From Geminicoccaceae bacterium (GTDB taxonomy: Bacteria; Pseudomonadota; Alphaproteobacteria; Geminicoccales; Geminicoccaceae), in NCBI GenBank assembly GCA_025062095.1, contig JANXAZ010000001.1:1-41013 (forward strand): a DNA stretch of 41,013 bases, given 5' to 3'. The translations under genes and the position numbers were made by a program. Positions 8,296-17,895 of the stretch are shown in pieces (within the stretch, counting starts at the first letter, position 1; each line of letters starts with the position of its first letter). The notes beneath the pieces were generated by a model, which saw only the letters and a program-made list of their open reading frames with translations, searched no databases and was not told where the DNA came from.

Positions 8296-8328
8296 CGGGC
8301 GGGGCGCGCGGAGCACGCCCCGCGCCCG
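8296..8328 (-). terminator. G+C-rich stem-loop just after the mrr gene
   Basis: CGGGC (8296-8300) plus GGGGCG (8301-8306) can pair with CGCCCC (8316-8321) and GCCCG (8324-8328), with a two-base bulge and a nine-base loop. It starts three bases after the mrr stop codon. No T-run follows, so it is a terminator-like hairpin rather than a canonical intrinsic terminator. Confidence 0.4.
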
Positions 8329-8331
8329 GGT

Positions 8332-9186
8332 TCATTCCTCCAAGAAGAAGTCCTCGTCGATCTTCTTGACGTGGAACGTGCCGGCGACCCGGACGCCCAC
8401 GTCGTAGCGGATCATGAGCCGCGCGAGCTCGTCGCCGTCGATCAGCACGATCCGCTGCGGGAGGTTGGCGGCGGTGCCGCGTGCGTCATCCGTGAATCGC
8501 GAGGTCGTGATGAACACGCCCTGCGTCACTCCACGCTGACTATTGAGCGCACCCGAGAACTCGCGGATCTGCGCGGCCGTCACGCGTTGATCGGGCGCAT
8601 AACGCTTGGCCTGGACATAGACGCGATTGAGTCCGAGCGGATCGAGGTGGATCACGCCATCGATTCCGCCGTCACCCGAACGACCGACGACCCGAGCTGC
8701 ACCTTCCAGTCCGCTGCCGTAACCCATCTTTTCCAACAGCTGGATCACGACCCGCTCGAAGAAAGAAGGTTCCACGTCGCGGACGCGCCGAAGCAGCTCT
8801 TGGGCCAAGGCGGTTTCGAGTTCCTTGTACGCGAGATCCATTCGTTCTTCGGGAGCGAGATCCGGCGCCTGCTCCTTGGCCACGGGTTGGCTCGGCGCCT
8901 GGGTCCCCATCCCGCCCAATCGCTGCTTACCGTTCTGAGTGATTTTATAATAACCCCACTGTGGGCGCTCGATGCTGCCTTGATCTAGAAGTCTTCCCAG
9001 GGCGGCGTTCAGGCGCGAACGGAAAACCGGAGCCCCGGATGGTAACCGTTCGTCTCGTTCATTTTCGGTCAACCTCAGGGCATCTGCCACCCTGTGTTCA
9101 AGCTCGCGCGCTCGTACTTCCTCTTTGCTTTCAGAAAGAACTCGTAAGACAGGAGCTTCAAGTTCAGCGATGCCCGGAATAGGCAT
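8332..9186 (-). CDS. Mrr-type (type IV) restriction endonuclease
   Basis: A 284-residue protein with the two-part Mrr architecture. An N-terminal winged-helix-like region (about 1-100) includes WGYYKITQNGKQRL, and a C-terminal PD-(D/E)XK nuclease domain covers about 135-265. The catalytic pattern is GDGGIDGVI with D172 and D176, then VYVQAKRY with Q192 and K194. Mrr enzymes cut DNA carrying foreign methylation and need no partner methylase, which agrees with none being present. The ATG at 9186 was preferred to one at 9213 because GAGG lies eight bases before it and a good promoter would start transcription between the two. The gene is less G+C-rich than its neighbours in places, which suggests transfer. 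Confidence 0.85.
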   Translation of the reverse strand: MPIPGIAELEAPVLRVLSESKEEVRARELEHRVADALRLTENERDERLPSGAPVFRSRLNAALGRLLDQGSIERPQWGYYKITQNGKQRLGGMGTQAPSQPVAKEQAPDLAPEERMDLAYKELETALAQELLRRVRDVEPSFFERVVIQLLEKMGYGSGLEGAARVVGRSGDGGIDGVIHLDPLGLNRVYVQAKRYAPDQRVTAAQIREFSGALNSQRGVTQGVFITTSRFTDDARGTAANLPQRIVLIDGDELARLMIRYDVGVRVAGTFHVKKIDEDFFLEE

Positions 9187-9218
9187 TGCGTGCCCTCGCT
9201 CTTCTGCCTGCATGTGAC

Positions 9219-9247
9219 TTTTTACCGAGGCTCGGAAACAGATGCAA
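9219..9247 (-). promoter_or_regulatory. Candidate promoter of the mrr gene
   Basis: On the minus strand, TTGCAT (9247-9242), a 17-base spacer and TAAAAA (9224-9219) precede mrr in a locally A+T-richer stretch. Transcription would begin about 25 bases before the ATG at 9186. This separates mrr from the upstream transporter genes. Confidence 0.45.
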
Positions 9248-9295
9248 CAAACTCGTAACGTTCCGAGGCGATCCGAGGTAGGGGCCAGCCAATGG

Positions 9296-11137
9296 TTATT
9301 TCCTGAGCCAGAACGTATCCGGCCGATAGAAGCCGAACTGCGCGTAAGGTTCCCAGCCCCAGATCCCCTCCTCGGGAACGTTGACGAGGTTCTTGCGCAC
9401 CGCGATCGGCTGCAACACGTTCGCCACCGTCCCGATCGTCCAACATTGCGCGGAATAGAGGCTCAGCATCTCGCTCCAGATCGCCGTGCGCGCCGCATCG
9501 TCGGTGGCCCGCGTCCACGCGCGATAGAGCTCGAGCAATCTCGCGGCTTCCGGCAGATCCGGCGCCTCGCCCGCGCGCCCGCCGGTCTCGAAGTGCTGGC
9601 CCCATTTCGGCCACTGCGGCTGGTCGGCCTGGCTCGTCGGCGCGAATTCCCAAGGCGCCATGGCGGCGGTCACGATCCCGTTCTCCTTGCCGAACCAGAC
9701 CACCATCAAGGCCTCGCCGGCGAAGATCCGATTGCGGAAGAGCTCGCGCTCGGAAGGGCGGCTGTGGATCTTGATCCCCAGCGCGCGCCAGGAATCGCGC
9801 ACGAGCTCCAAGAGATCGACCTGCTCGGGATCTTCGCCCGCGGTTTCGATCACGATCTCCATCGCTCGGCCGTCGGGCAGCTTGCGGATGCCCTCGCGCG
9901 TCCGCTCGACGAGCCCGAGCTCGTCCAGGAGCCGGTTGGCCGCCTCCGGATCGAACCCGAGACAGGCACTCGCCACTTCCTCGCTGTAGAGCGGGCTGTC
10001 CGGCAACAGCGTGTTGTTCGCCGCGGTCGCGAGCCCGAAGTAGAGGTACTGGTTGATCGCCTCGCGATCGAGGCCGAGCGAGAGCGCCAGCCGGAAGCGG
10101 CGGTCGCGGAACAGCTTGCGCCAGACGGGATCGTTGGCGTTGAGGTTCGGATAAAGGGCCAGATGCGCGCCGCGGCTTTCGCGCCACAGATAGGTCTTGA
10201 GGCCGCTGCGCGCCTCGCTCTCCTTCAAGAAGGTGTAGTCTTTGAAAGAAAGCCCGCGCGCCTGGAGATCGGTCTCCCCGGCCCCGGTCTTGATCGGGAC
10301 GAGCTTGCTGTCGACCACCTCGAGGACGATGCGGTCGAGATAGGGCAGCTGTTGGCCCTTGGCGTCGACGCGGTGGAAGTGGGGGTTGCGCACGGCGACG
10401 AACCGTTCGGCCGGCGGGGCGGTGACGAGCATCCAGGGTTGCAGGGTCGGCAGCTCCGGATTGTCGAACTCGCTCATCCGCTCCTTGCGCCGGAACAGCT
10501 GCGCCCAGTCGCGCGACTTGGTCTCTTTGACCAGACGCTCCAGTTCCGCCGGATCGGCGTATTTGGCGTGGAAACGCGCGAGATAGTGCTTGGGGGCGTA
10601 GACGAATTCCGGCGTGGCGGCGGCGTTGAGAGGCAGGAAGAACGGGTTGGGCTTCGACCAACGATAGCGGATCCTGTGCTCGTCGAGCACTTCGACCACC
10701 GGAGGCTCGCCCTCGACGAGCATGCCCACGGGCGGACCCATGGGGCTGAGCTTGGGATCGAGAGCCACGTCCTCCCACCAGAAGCGGAAGTCCTCGGTGG
10801 TGAAAGGATGTCCGTCCGACCAGCGGTGTCCGCGGCGCAAGGAGAAGGTGAAAATCCGGCCGTCCTCGACTTCGAAGCTCTTGAGGATGTCGGGCACGAG
10901 CCGGAGATCGCGGTCGTAGCCGACCAGACGCGCGTTCCCGTAAACATGCAACAGGCGGGTATCGCGCGCGCGTCCGACGAGCATGCGGATCTCGCCGCCG
11001 CGTCGGCCGATCTCGGGGATGTCGGCGAGCACCCGCGGCTCCTCGGGCGGACCCGCGCGCAGCGGCGCGCCGGAAAAGGCGGCGAACGAGAGCAAAAGAA
11101 GATGAAGGCCGACGTGCGCGAAAAGGCGCGTCCTCAT
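9296..11137 (-). CDS. ABC transporter solute-binding protein, family 5 (peptide/nickel type)
   Basis: A 613-residue exported binding protein with a signal peptide ending near residue 28. Family 5 signs are [17 protein letters not shown] (about 109-125), [11 protein letters not shown] and the late [21 protein letters not shown]. The length and the N-terminal GGEIRML suit the larger YejA-like subgroup. It overlaps the upstream ATPase gene by ATGA, so the two are coupled, yet no permease genes are adjacent. The substrate is unknown; peptides, opines and oligosaccharides are all bound by this family. Confidence 0.9.
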   Translation of the reverse strand: MRTRLFAHVGLHLLLLSFAAFSGAPLRAGPPEEPRVLADIPEIGRRGGEIRMLVGRARDTRLLHVYGNARLVGYDRDLRLVPDILKSFEVEDGRIFTFSLRRGHRWSDGHPFTTEDFRFWWEDVALDPKLSPMGPPVGMLVEGEPPVVEVLDEHRIRYRWSKPNPFFLPLNAAATPEFVYAPKHYLARFHAKYADPAELERLVKETKSRDWAQLFRRKERMSEFDNPELPTLQPWMLVTAPPAERFVAVRNPHFHRVDAKGQQLPYLDRIVLEVVDSKLVPIKTGAGETDLQARGLSFKDYTFLKESEARSGLKTYLWRESRGAHLALYPNLNANDPVWRKLFRDRRFRLALSLGLDREAINQYLYFGLATAANNTLLPDSPLYSEEVASACLGFDPEAANRLLDELGLVERTREGIRKLPDGRAMEIVIETAGEDPEQVDLLELVRDSWRALGIKIHSRPSERELFRNRIFAGEALMVVWFGKENGIVTAAMAPWEFAPTSQADQPQWPKWGQHFETGGRAGEAPDLPEAARLLELYRAWTRATDDAARTAIWSEMLSLYSAQCWTIGTVANVLQPIAVRKNLVNVPEEGIWGWEPYAQFGFYRPDTFWLRK

Positions 11138-12990
11138 GCGGCGATCCTCACGAAATGACCCGGGCCCACCTGCTCGAGCCGGCCGCTGCCGCGCACCAGG
11201 CGGAAAGGCTCCGGCCAGGCCGCGGGGTCGGAGGCGCGTCCGGAACGAAGCGCCTCGAGATCCAGAGGGTAATCGGGATCGGGCTCGGGGATCGCGGCCA
11301 ACAGCGCGCGGGTGTAGGGATGGCGCGGCGCGGCGAAGAGCTCGGCGGTGGGAGCGAGCTCGACGAGTTTTCCTGCGCACATCACCGCGATGCGGTCGGC
11401 GATGTACTTGACCACCGCCAAATTGTGCGAGATGAAGAGATAAGTCAGCTCCAGCTCGCGCTTGAGGTCCTTGAGAAGGTTCAAGATCTGGGCTTGTACC
11501 GAGACGTCGAGCGCGGAGACCGGCTCGTCCAGGATCAACAGTTCGGGTTCGAGGGCCAGCGCACGGGCGATGCCGATGCGCTGGCGTTGGCCGCCCGAGA
11601 AACTGTGGGGATAGCGCGAGAGATGCTGCGGCTCGAGGCCGACCGCGGCGAGCAGGGCTTTCACGCGTTCTTCGCGTTCCTCGCGCGTGCCGATGCGGTG
11701 GATGACGAGCGGCTCGGCGACGATGTCGCGCACGGTCATGCGCGGGTTCAGCGAGCCGAAGGGATCCTGGAAGACGTATTGGACGGCGCGTCGGAACGCG
11801 GCGAGCTCGCGTTCGTCGAGGGCGAAGACGTCGATCGGGCCGTCGCGGCCGTGGAAGATCACGCGCCCGCGATCGGCGGACAGCGCCCGCACGACGAGCC
11901 GGCTCACCGTCGTCTTGCCGCAGCCGCTCTCGCCCACGAGCGCCAGACACTCCCCCCGCTCGACCGTGAAGCCGACGTCGTCGACCGCGACGATCTCCTG
12001 CCAGTTCGGGCGCAACCAGCCGCCGCGGCGCAGCCGGAAGGTCTTGCGTAGGCCTTCGACCTCGAGGATCGGCCCGCGCGGGCGGGCGAGCGGCGCGCGC
12101 ACCCGGCTGCGGCGCAAGAGCGCGCCCGCTTCGCTCGGCACTCGGCGCAGCGGCACGAGCGGCCGATCGGCGGGCGTGTGCAGGCGCGGAACCGCGCGCA
12201 ACAGGCCCTGCAGATAAGGATGACGCGGGGCGGTGAACAACGCCCGCGTGGGCCCGCGCTCGACCACCCGGCCGCGATAGAGCACGACCACCCCGTGCGC
12301 CATGTTCGCGACCACGCCGAGATCGTGGGTGATGAACAGGATCGCGATCCCGAGCTCGCGCTGCAGATCGGCGAGGAGCTTGAGGATCTGGGCCTGGATC
12401 GTGACATCGAGCGCGGTGGTGGGCTCGTCGGCGATCAGGAGCGCGGGCGCGCAGACGAGCGCCATGGCGATCACCGCCCGTTGCCGGAGCCCGCCCGAGA
12501 GCTCGAAAGGATAGGCGCGGTAGGCTCGTTCGGGGTCGGGGAAACCCACCTTCGCGAGCATCGCGAGCGTCCGTTCGCGCACTTCCGCGCGGCTCGCGCG
12601 CCCGTGCGCGGCCAGGGCCTCGCCCACCTGGTCGCCGATCGTGTGCAGCGGCGAAAGCGAGCTCATCGGCTCTTGAAAGACCATGGCGATGCGCCCGCCG
12701 CGGATCCGCCGGCGCTCCGGGTCGTCGGGACGCAGCGCCGCGAGATCGCGCACGACCCCCGGCTCGGCGGGATCGGAAAACAGGATCCGGCCTCCGGTGA
12801 TGCGCGCGTTGCGCGGCAGGATCCCCAGGATCGCCTGCCCGATCGCCGTTTTGCCGGCGCCCGATTCGCCCACGAGCGCCACCGTGCGGCCCATCGGCAC
12901 GTCGAAAGAGACCCCGCGCACCGCTTCGACGACCCCGCCCTCGGTGCGGAAGGCGACGGAAAGATCGCGCACCAGGAGCAACGGGGTCAC
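11134..12990 (-). CDS. Fused double ATPase of a peptide-type ABC transporter
   Basis: A 618-residue protein with two complete nucleotide-binding domains, like YejF or a DppD-DppF fusion. The first domain has Walker A GESGAGKT (41-48), signature LSGGLRQR and Walker [13 protein letters not shown]. The second has [16 protein letters not shown] and [12 protein letters not shown]. The regions ending in HPYLQGLL and HPYTRALL are the oligopeptide-family C-terminal segments. It starts at GTG overlapping the deacetylase stop and ends overlapping the binding-protein start. The nearest permeases on this strand are 11 kb away at 24.0-25.8 kb. Confidence 0.93.
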   Translation of the reverse strand: MTPLLLVRDLSVAFRTEGGVVEAVRGVSFDVPMGRTVALVGESGAGKTAIGQAILGILPRNARITGGRILFSDPAEPGVVRDLAALRPDDPERRRIRGGRIAMVFQEPMSSLSPLHTIGDQVGEALAAHGRASRAEVRERTLAMLAKVGFPDPERAYRAYPFELSGGLRQRAVIAMALVCAPALLIADEPTTALDVTIQAQILKLLADLQRELGIAILFITHDLGVVANMAHGVVVLYRGRVVERGPTRALFTAPRHPYLQGLLRAVPRLHTPADRPLVPLRRVPSEAGALLRRSRVRAPLARPRGPILEVEGLRKTFRLRRGGWLRPNWQEIVAVDDVGFTVERGECLALVGESGCGKTTVSRLVVRALSADRGRVIFHGRDGPIDVFALDERELAAFRRAVQYVFQDPFGSLNPRMTVRDIVAEPLVIHRIGTREEREERVKALLAAVGLEPQHLSRYPHSFSGGQRQRIGIARALALEPELLILDEPVSALDVSVQAQILNLLKDLKRELELTYLFISHNLAVVKYIADRIAVMCAGKLVELAPTAELFAAPRHPYTRALLAAIPEPDPDYPLDLEALRSGRASDPAAWPEPFRLVRGSGRLEQVGPGHFVRIAA

Positions 12991-13733
12991 GAGCCGTCCT
13001 CGAGAAGACCGGTGGCGGTCATGAAACGGACCCGCGGATGGTCGCGCAAGACGCCGAGCAACGCGGCGAGCTCGGCGAAGGCCGCGTCTTCCGTGACCGG
13101 GTGATGGGTCACGAGCCCGAGGGGCCCGCGGGCGGTGGCGATCCGCCGGGCGAAGCGGCGGGCGAGTTCCTCGAGGCCGATCCAGCGCCGGCCGCCGCGC
13201 CAGTCGATCGGATCGAGGTGCACGTCGAGCCGCGCGAGCCCGGGGGGCATCGGGCCGAGATCGCCTTCGTCCCAGATCGAGAGCACGCGAAAGCCCAGGC
13301 TCGGCAGCTCCTCCACCACGTCGCGGGCGATGCGGTTCCAGGGCGGGACGAGCACGGGCAGAAAGCGCGGGCCGAACGCCGCGCGCAAGATCGCGCTGCC
13401 TTGGCGCAGCCGAGCGGCGAGGAGCCCGCGGTCGGCGCCCCCGCCGAGCTCGATCTTGCGCTCGCCGGCCCGCGCGTGGTCCTCGTGCGCGAAGCCGTGC
13501 TGGAGCACGCTCGCCTCGGGGGTCGCGAGCACGGCGCCGATCGTCTCGGGCTCGAGCCAGGCGGGCACGACCGAAAGCGCGATCGGGACCTCGAGCGCCC
13601 GGACGAGGCGCAACAGCGCGAAAAGCCGCGGATGCGCCCGGCCGGCGTCGTCGTCGCGCCACCACAGGCGCACGGGCTCGTCGCGCTCCGCGAGCGCGCG
13701 CTCCACAGGGGCGAGCTCAGGCCGCACGCGCAC
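12987..13733 (-). CDS. Polysaccharide deacetylase-like (NodB fold) protein
   Basis: A 248-residue protein resembling carbohydrate esterase 4 enzymes. The metal-site pattern is visible as WRDDD (D27-D29), HGFAHEDH (H79, H83), LVPPWNR (129-134) and a late THHP. It has no signal peptide, so it would act in the cytoplasm, on a sugar or lipid-linked intermediate. The GTG at 13733 has GGAG seven bases before it and overlaps the preceding glycosyltransferase by 17 bases; another GTG six bases later is possible. Its place in a run of glycosyltransferases suggests it removes an N-acetyl group during glycan assembly. Confidence 0.78.
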   Translation of the reverse strand: MRVRPELAPVERALAERDEPVRLWWRDDDAGRAHPRLFALLRLVRALEVPIALSVVPAWLEPETIGAVLATPEASVLQHGFAHEDHARAGERKIELGGGADRGLLAARLRQGSAILRAAFGPRFLPVLVPPWNRIARDVVEELPSLGFRVLSIWDEGDLGPMPPGLARLDVHLDPIDWRGGRRWIGLEELARRFARRIATARGPLGLVTHHPVTEDAAFAELAALLGVLRDHPRVRFMTATGLLEDGS

Positions 13734-14853
13734 GCGCGAGCTCCAGGAGCCACTCGGCGGTGCGCGCGGCACCGTCGAGGCGCACGGGAGAGGGCAGGGG
13801 GCCGGGTGTGGCGAGCGCGCTGCGGACCGCTCGCACGAGACGTTCGGGACCGAGCTCCGCTTCCCGCACGAGCGCGGCGCGGCCGCACGCGGCGAGGGCG
13901 CGCGCGCGGACGATCTGCTCGTCTTCGCGCGCCGTTTCGAAAGGAACCAGGACCATGGGCGTGCCGCCGGCGAGAGCCTCGGCCACCGTGTTGTAGCCGG
14001 CCTGGGAGACCGAGACCGCGGCGCGCGCCAGGAGCGCGGGCAGATCCGCCCGCATCCGCTCGATACGGACCCGCGGCGGAGCCGCCCGGGCGAGCGCGGC
14101 GAAGGCGGAATCCGAAAGCCCGCCGCCGGTGACGATCCGCCAGGGCGGGTCGGGAAGAAGCCGCGCCGCTTCGAGGGCGGTCGCGCACAGCCTGGCGCCC
14201 ACCGCTCCGCCGCCCGCGGACACCAGGATCTCCCGACGCGTCTGCGCGGGAGCCGGACGCTCGGGAGGCGCCACGTAACCAGTGTAGCGCAGCTCGGGTT
14301 CGAGCGCGCGGGCGAGCGGAAAGCGCGCCTCGAAGGGCAGCAGGGAGGGATCGCCGTGGACGAGGACGAGGTCGAGCCCGCGCGCGTGTTCCGCCATCCG
14401 TGCGTATTTGGCGGGATCGTCCTTGCTCACCAGGACATCGCGCACCGAACAGACGAGCCGAGCGCCGATCGCGCGCGCGCGAGCGAGGAGCGCCCGCACC
14501 TCCGCGTCGAAGGCGCGGCGCCCGAAGGGCCAGTGCTCGACGATCACCACCTGCGGTTCGTGCCTCGCGAGCGCATCGAGCAGAAGCCTTCGTCGTCGTG
14601 CCCAGATGTCGCCGCCGAGCGGCTCGCCTCGGCTCCCGACGAGACGCCCGAGGTCGGCGCCGTCGCTTCCGATCGGCGGCAGCTGGAGGAATTCCGTGCC
14701 CTTCGGTGGGGGAAAGCCCGCGGGCGGCCCGCCCGAGGCGAGGAGCACGCGGCCGCCCCGGGCGGCGAGCGCTTCGGCGAGGAGAAGGGCGCGGCGCAGA
14801 TGGCCGGTGCCGAGGAGATGCTGGACCCAGAAGAAGAACCGGGGCGGGCTCAC
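13717..14853 (-). CDS. MurG-like glycosyltransferase (GT-B fold)
   Basis: A 378-residue protein. An N-terminal motif LGTGHLRRALLLAEAL resembles the acceptor-side loop of MurG-like enzymes. The C-terminal SQAGYNTVAEALAGGTPMVLVP is the nucleotide-sugar binding loop. It starts at a GTG overlapping the phosphatase stop and overlaps the deacetylase start. A second protein of the same design lies at 17861-19078. Donor and acceptor cannot be told from the sequence. Confidence 0.82.
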   Translation of the reverse strand: MSPPRFFFWVQHLLGTGHLRRALLLAEALAARGGRVLLASGGPPAGFPPPKGTEFLQLPPIGSDGADLGRLVGSRGEPLGGDIWARRRRLLLDALARHEPQVVIVEHWPFGRRAFDAEVRALLARARAIGARLVCSVRDVLVSKDDPAKYARMAEHARGLDLVLVHGDPSLLPFEARFPLARALEPELRYTGYVAPPERPAPAQTRREILVSAGGGAVGARLCATALEAARLLPDPPWRIVTGGGLSDSAFAALARAAPPRVRIERMRADLPALLARAAVSVSQAGYNTVAEALAGGTPMVLVPFETAREDEQIVRARALAACGRAALVREAELGPERLVRAVRSALATPGPLPSPVRLDGAARTAEWLLELARARAA

Positions 14854-15443
14854 GGCTGCGGATCGAGAAGCGGCCACGGCGCGGCCGAACGCGCGCATCC
14901 CCGCGCATCGAGCTCGAGGAGAAGGGCCAGAGGCCCCGAAAGCGGCAGGGGCGGCTTCCGGCGCATGTCCCACCCCGAAGCCCGAGCGTACGCCGCGCGG
15001 ATGACGCCTTTGTGGGTCACGGCCACATGGTCGCCGCCCAGATCGGCCAGGCGCAGGAAGAAAGGTGCGAGACGCTCGGCCACCGCGCGCGGGCTCTCGC
15101 CTCCGGGCGGCTCGAGATCGAAGCCCAGGGCCTCGAGCGCGCTCGCGCGTCGGGCGTCCGCTTCGCGCAGCTCGCGCAGCGTACGACCTTCCCACAGACC
15201 CCAACTCATTTCGACGAGCCGGGGTTCGACTTCGGCGTCTCGACGTCCGAGCAGAGCCGCGGTTTCGCGCGCGCGCAGCATGGGGCTCGTCCAGGCGCGG
15301 GCGTGTTCGGCCCAGCGCGGAAGCCGCCAGCGCGCGATCTCGGCGCGACCTTCCGGGCACAAGGGCACGTCGGTCCGTCCCTGCAACCGACGCTCGAGGT
15401 TCCAGGCGGTCGCAGCGTGGCGCACGAGCAACAGGCGCGTCAT
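14850..15443 (-). CDS. Histidine phosphatase family protein
   Basis: A 197-residue protein with the phosphoglycerate-mutase-like core. LLVRHAATAWN carries the phospho-accepting H9 next to R8, and R57, E78 and H144 (VAVTHKG) complete the usual pocket. Such enzymes dephosphorylate sugar phosphates, nucleotides or cobalamin precursors. Here it is locked between two glycosyltransferases by ATGA and GTGA overlaps, so a sugar-phosphate or lipid-phosphate intermediate of the same pathway is the likeliest substrate; this is inference from context. Confidence 0.85.
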   Translation of the reverse strand: MTRLLLVRHAATAWNLERRLQGRTDVPLCPEGRAEIARWRLPRWAEHARAWTSPMLRARETAALLGRRDAEVEPRLVEMSWGLWEGRTLRELREADARRASALEALGFDLEPPGGESPRAVAERLAPFFLRLADLGGDHVAVTHKGVIRAAYARASGWDMRRKPPLPLSGPLALLLELDARGCARSAAPWPLLDPQP

Positions 15444-16609
15444 GCGGCTGCGCTCCGCGCGCGTGCGCGCCGGCCGCAGGCCTCGGCGATCGCCGCTTCG
15501 AGCCGCGTTCGCGCCACCGGTCGGTCGTGCTCGCGCGCCACCCGCGCCGCCGCCGCGCGGCCGAGCCGGGCGCGGAGCTCGGGCGCGTCGAGGAGGAGGC
15601 GCGCGGCAGCGGCGAGCGCGCCCGCATCGCGCGGGCGCACGAGAAAGCCGGTTTTCCCGTCCGCGACCACGGCGTCGACGCCTCCTTCCCGGCCGGCCAC
15701 GACCGGAAGCCCGGCGGCCTGGGCTTCGAGGAGCGCCATTCCGTAGGCCTCCTCGACCGCGGGCCAGAAGAAGAAATCGCAGGCGGCGTAGAGCACGGCC
15801 AGATCTTCCGGCGCGCATCGCCCCAGAAGGCGCAGCCGCGGACCGCACGCCGCCGCGAGTTCGGCTTCGACGGCCGGGCGCAGCGGTCCGTCGCCCGCGA
15901 CCAGAAGCGCCCAGGGGCGATCGGTCAGAAGCGAGAGAGCGCGAGCCGAGAGCGCATACGAACGGCGCTTGGCGCCCGGGCGCATCATGGCGACGACGAG
16001 GATCCAGGGGACCGCGGGATCGAGAGCGAGAGCGCGGGCGAGCGCCGCACGGTGGCGCGGGCGGACGATGGCCGCCGCGCGCAGAGGCGCGGCGTCGAGG
16101 AAGGGCGGGAAGAGGCGGACGGCGTCTTCGGGCAGGCCGGCCTCGAGGAGCCCCGAGCGATCGCGCTCGCTCATCGCGAGCAAAAGGTCGGCGCGGGCGA
16201 GCGCCCGCAGGCTCGCGGCGTGGCCGAGGGCCCAGGGGCCGTCGGCCTGGCGTCGGGCGCAGGAGGCTTCGATCACGAGATAGGGGAGGTCGAAGCGCTC
16301 GACGACGCGCGGTCCCAAATGATCGGGCGCCTTGTGGTAGAGATGATAAGTGAGCCAGAGCGCGGGCCGCGGCGACAGGCCCGTGGAGATGCGACGCGCG
16401 AGCCGCTCGGCGAGGCTTGCCCCGAGCCGGGCGAGCCGCTCTTGGCGCGCGGGGTCGCCGGCCCGATCGAAGCTGCGGAACCGGCTCACGGTGATCGGGC
16501 GGTGGCCGCATTCGCTCAGGAGCGCGAGGAGCGCGCGCGCCATCGTGCGGTCGCCGGAGGGCACCGGATGGTCGGGCGGCTTCAGGGGCGCGTAGAAGGC
16601 GACATCCAC
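15440..16609 (-). CDS. Glycosyltransferase family 4
   Basis: A 389-residue GT-B protein. The C-terminal half has the GT4 features VAGDGPLRP, LLGRCAPEDLAVLYAACDFFFWPA and EEAYGMALLEAQAAGLPVVAG, with the EX7E pattern in the last. The N-terminal domain starts VAFYAPLKPPDHPVPSGDR. The GTG start overlaps the upstream glycosyltransferase by 28 bases and the stop overlaps the phosphatase start. No signal peptide is seen, so it acts on the cytoplasmic side. Confidence 0.85.
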   Translation of the reverse strand: MDVAFYAPLKPPDHPVPSGDRTMARALLALLSECGHRPITVSRFRSFDRAGDPARQERLARLGASLAERLARRISTGLSPRPALWLTYHLYHKAPDHLGPRVVERFDLPYLVIEASCARRQADGPWALGHAASLRALARADLLLAMSERDRSGLLEAGLPEDAVRLFPPFLDAAPLRAAAIVRPRHRAALARALALDPAVPWILVVAMMRPGAKRRSYALSARALSLLTDRPWALLVAGDGPLRPAVEAELAAACGPRLRLLGRCAPEDLAVLYAACDFFFWPAVEEAYGMALLEAQAAGLPVVAGREGGVDAVVADGKTGFLVRPRDAGALAAAARLLLDAPELRARLGRAAAARVAREHDRPVARTRLEAAIAEACGRRARARSAAA

Positions 16610-17895
16610 GGGTGTGCGAGCTCCCCGCTGGCGGCCGGCGCGCAGGCGCGGGCGAGCGCGCGAGCCAGCCGATCGAAGCCGCTCTCGTCCGAAAAGCGCG
16701 CGAGCACGAGGCGGCGGGCTTGCGCGCCGAGCCGCGCGCGCAGCTCGGGATCGCGGGCGAGGCGGGCGATCGCCCGGGCGAGCGCGTCCGGATCTTCGGG
16801 CGGGACGAGGACGCCGTTCTCGCCGTCCTCGACCGCCTCGGGGATCGCCGAGATCGGGGTGGCGACGACCGGCAGGCCCGTGGCCATGGCCTCGAGAAGG
16901 GCGTTGGGCAAACCGTCGCGATCGCCGTCCGCCGCGATCCGCGCGGGAAGGCAGAAGAGATCGGCCGCGTGCAGCAGTTCGAGCACGCGAGCCTGCGGCC
17001 GCGCCCCGTGCCAGAGAATGCGCTCTTCGAGCCCGAGCGCTCGGGCGCGGTCGCGCAGCTCGCGCGCGAGCGGACCCGCCCCCAGGTGATCGAAGCGCCA
17101 CGCGAGGTCGCGTGGCAGCCGCGCGAGGGCGTCGAGGAGCACATCGAGGCCTTTTTTGGGAATCGCGCGCGCGACCGAGAGGATGCGAACGGGATCGTCG
17201 GGGTCGCGTCCGTCGCGCGGCGGGCGCGGGCGGGGAGGCGGGGCGAAGCGGGCGACGTCGACCCCGTGGTAGAGCAGCTCGATCCGCGCCCGGGGCGCGA
17301 GCGCGCGCAGATGCTCGAGGTTCGTGCGGGTGCAGGTGACGGCGAAGACCGCCTCGTCGAGCTTGCGCCGCTTCTCGTGCGCGGGCGTGGTCCAGATGTC
17401 CTTGGCGTGTGCCGAGATCGAATAGCCGCGCCCGGTGAGGAGCGCGGTATAGCGCGCGACCGAGCAGGGGGTGTGCAGGAAATGGGCGTGCAGATGGCGC
17501 ACCGTGCTCGGCAGTTCGGCCGCGAGCACGAGCGCCTGGCCGAAGCGGCGGACGCGGTTGGGCGTGAGATCGCGCAAGAGATCGGCGAGGAAGGCGCACA
17601 GCGCGCGGAACAGCCCGGGCATGGCGGAAGCGGCGCGCAGCGCGCGCAGGACGCGCAGGGGTTCCCGGTAGAGATATTCGGGCAGATAGAGGACCTTCGC
17701 GCGCAGCCGCTCGTGGTCGGGATGGCGCGCGGGATCGGTCGGGTGGCGCAACGAGACGAGCAGAAACGAGAGGCCGCGGGCTTCGAGCGCGCAGAGCTCG
17801 CGCGCCACGAAGGTTTCGGAGAGCCGCGGCCAGCCCTTGAGCAGGACGGCGAGCGGCGGCTCAGGCGACGGCGCGGGCGAGGCGGCGCGGGGCAC
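16582..17895 (-). CDS. Glycosyltransferase family 4 (colanic-acid WcaL-like)
   Basis: A 437-residue protein. It opens with LLKGWPRLSETFVARELCAL, typical of WcaL/AmsK-type exopolysaccharide glycosyltransferases. Further motifs are HAHFLHTPCSVARY, ILSVARAIPKKGLDVLLDAL and GLPNALLEAMATGLPVVAT, the last with the EX7E pair. The start is a GTG overlapping the upstream gene by 35 bases; a clear ribosome site is not visible, so the exact start is uncertain. Confidence 0.87.
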   Translation of the reverse strand: MPRAASPAPSPEPPLAVLLKGWPRLSETFVARELCALEARGLSFLLVSLRHPTDPARHPDHERLRAKVLYLPEYLYREPLRVLRALRAASAMPGLFRALCAFLADLLRDLTPNRVRRFGQALVLAAELPSTVRHLHAHFLHTPCSVARYTALLTGRGYSISAHAKDIWTTPAHEKRRKLDEAVFAVTCTRTNLEHLRALAPRARIELLYHGVDVARFAPPPRPRPPRDGRDPDDPVRILSVARAIPKKGLDVLLDALARLPRDLAWRFDHLGAGPLARELRDRARALGLEERILWHGARPQARVLELLHAADLFCLPARIAADGDRDGLPNALLEAMATGLPVVATPISAIPEAVEDGENGVLVPPEDPDALARAIARLARDPELRARLGAQARRLVLARFSDESGFDRLARALARACAPAASGELAHPWMSPSTRP

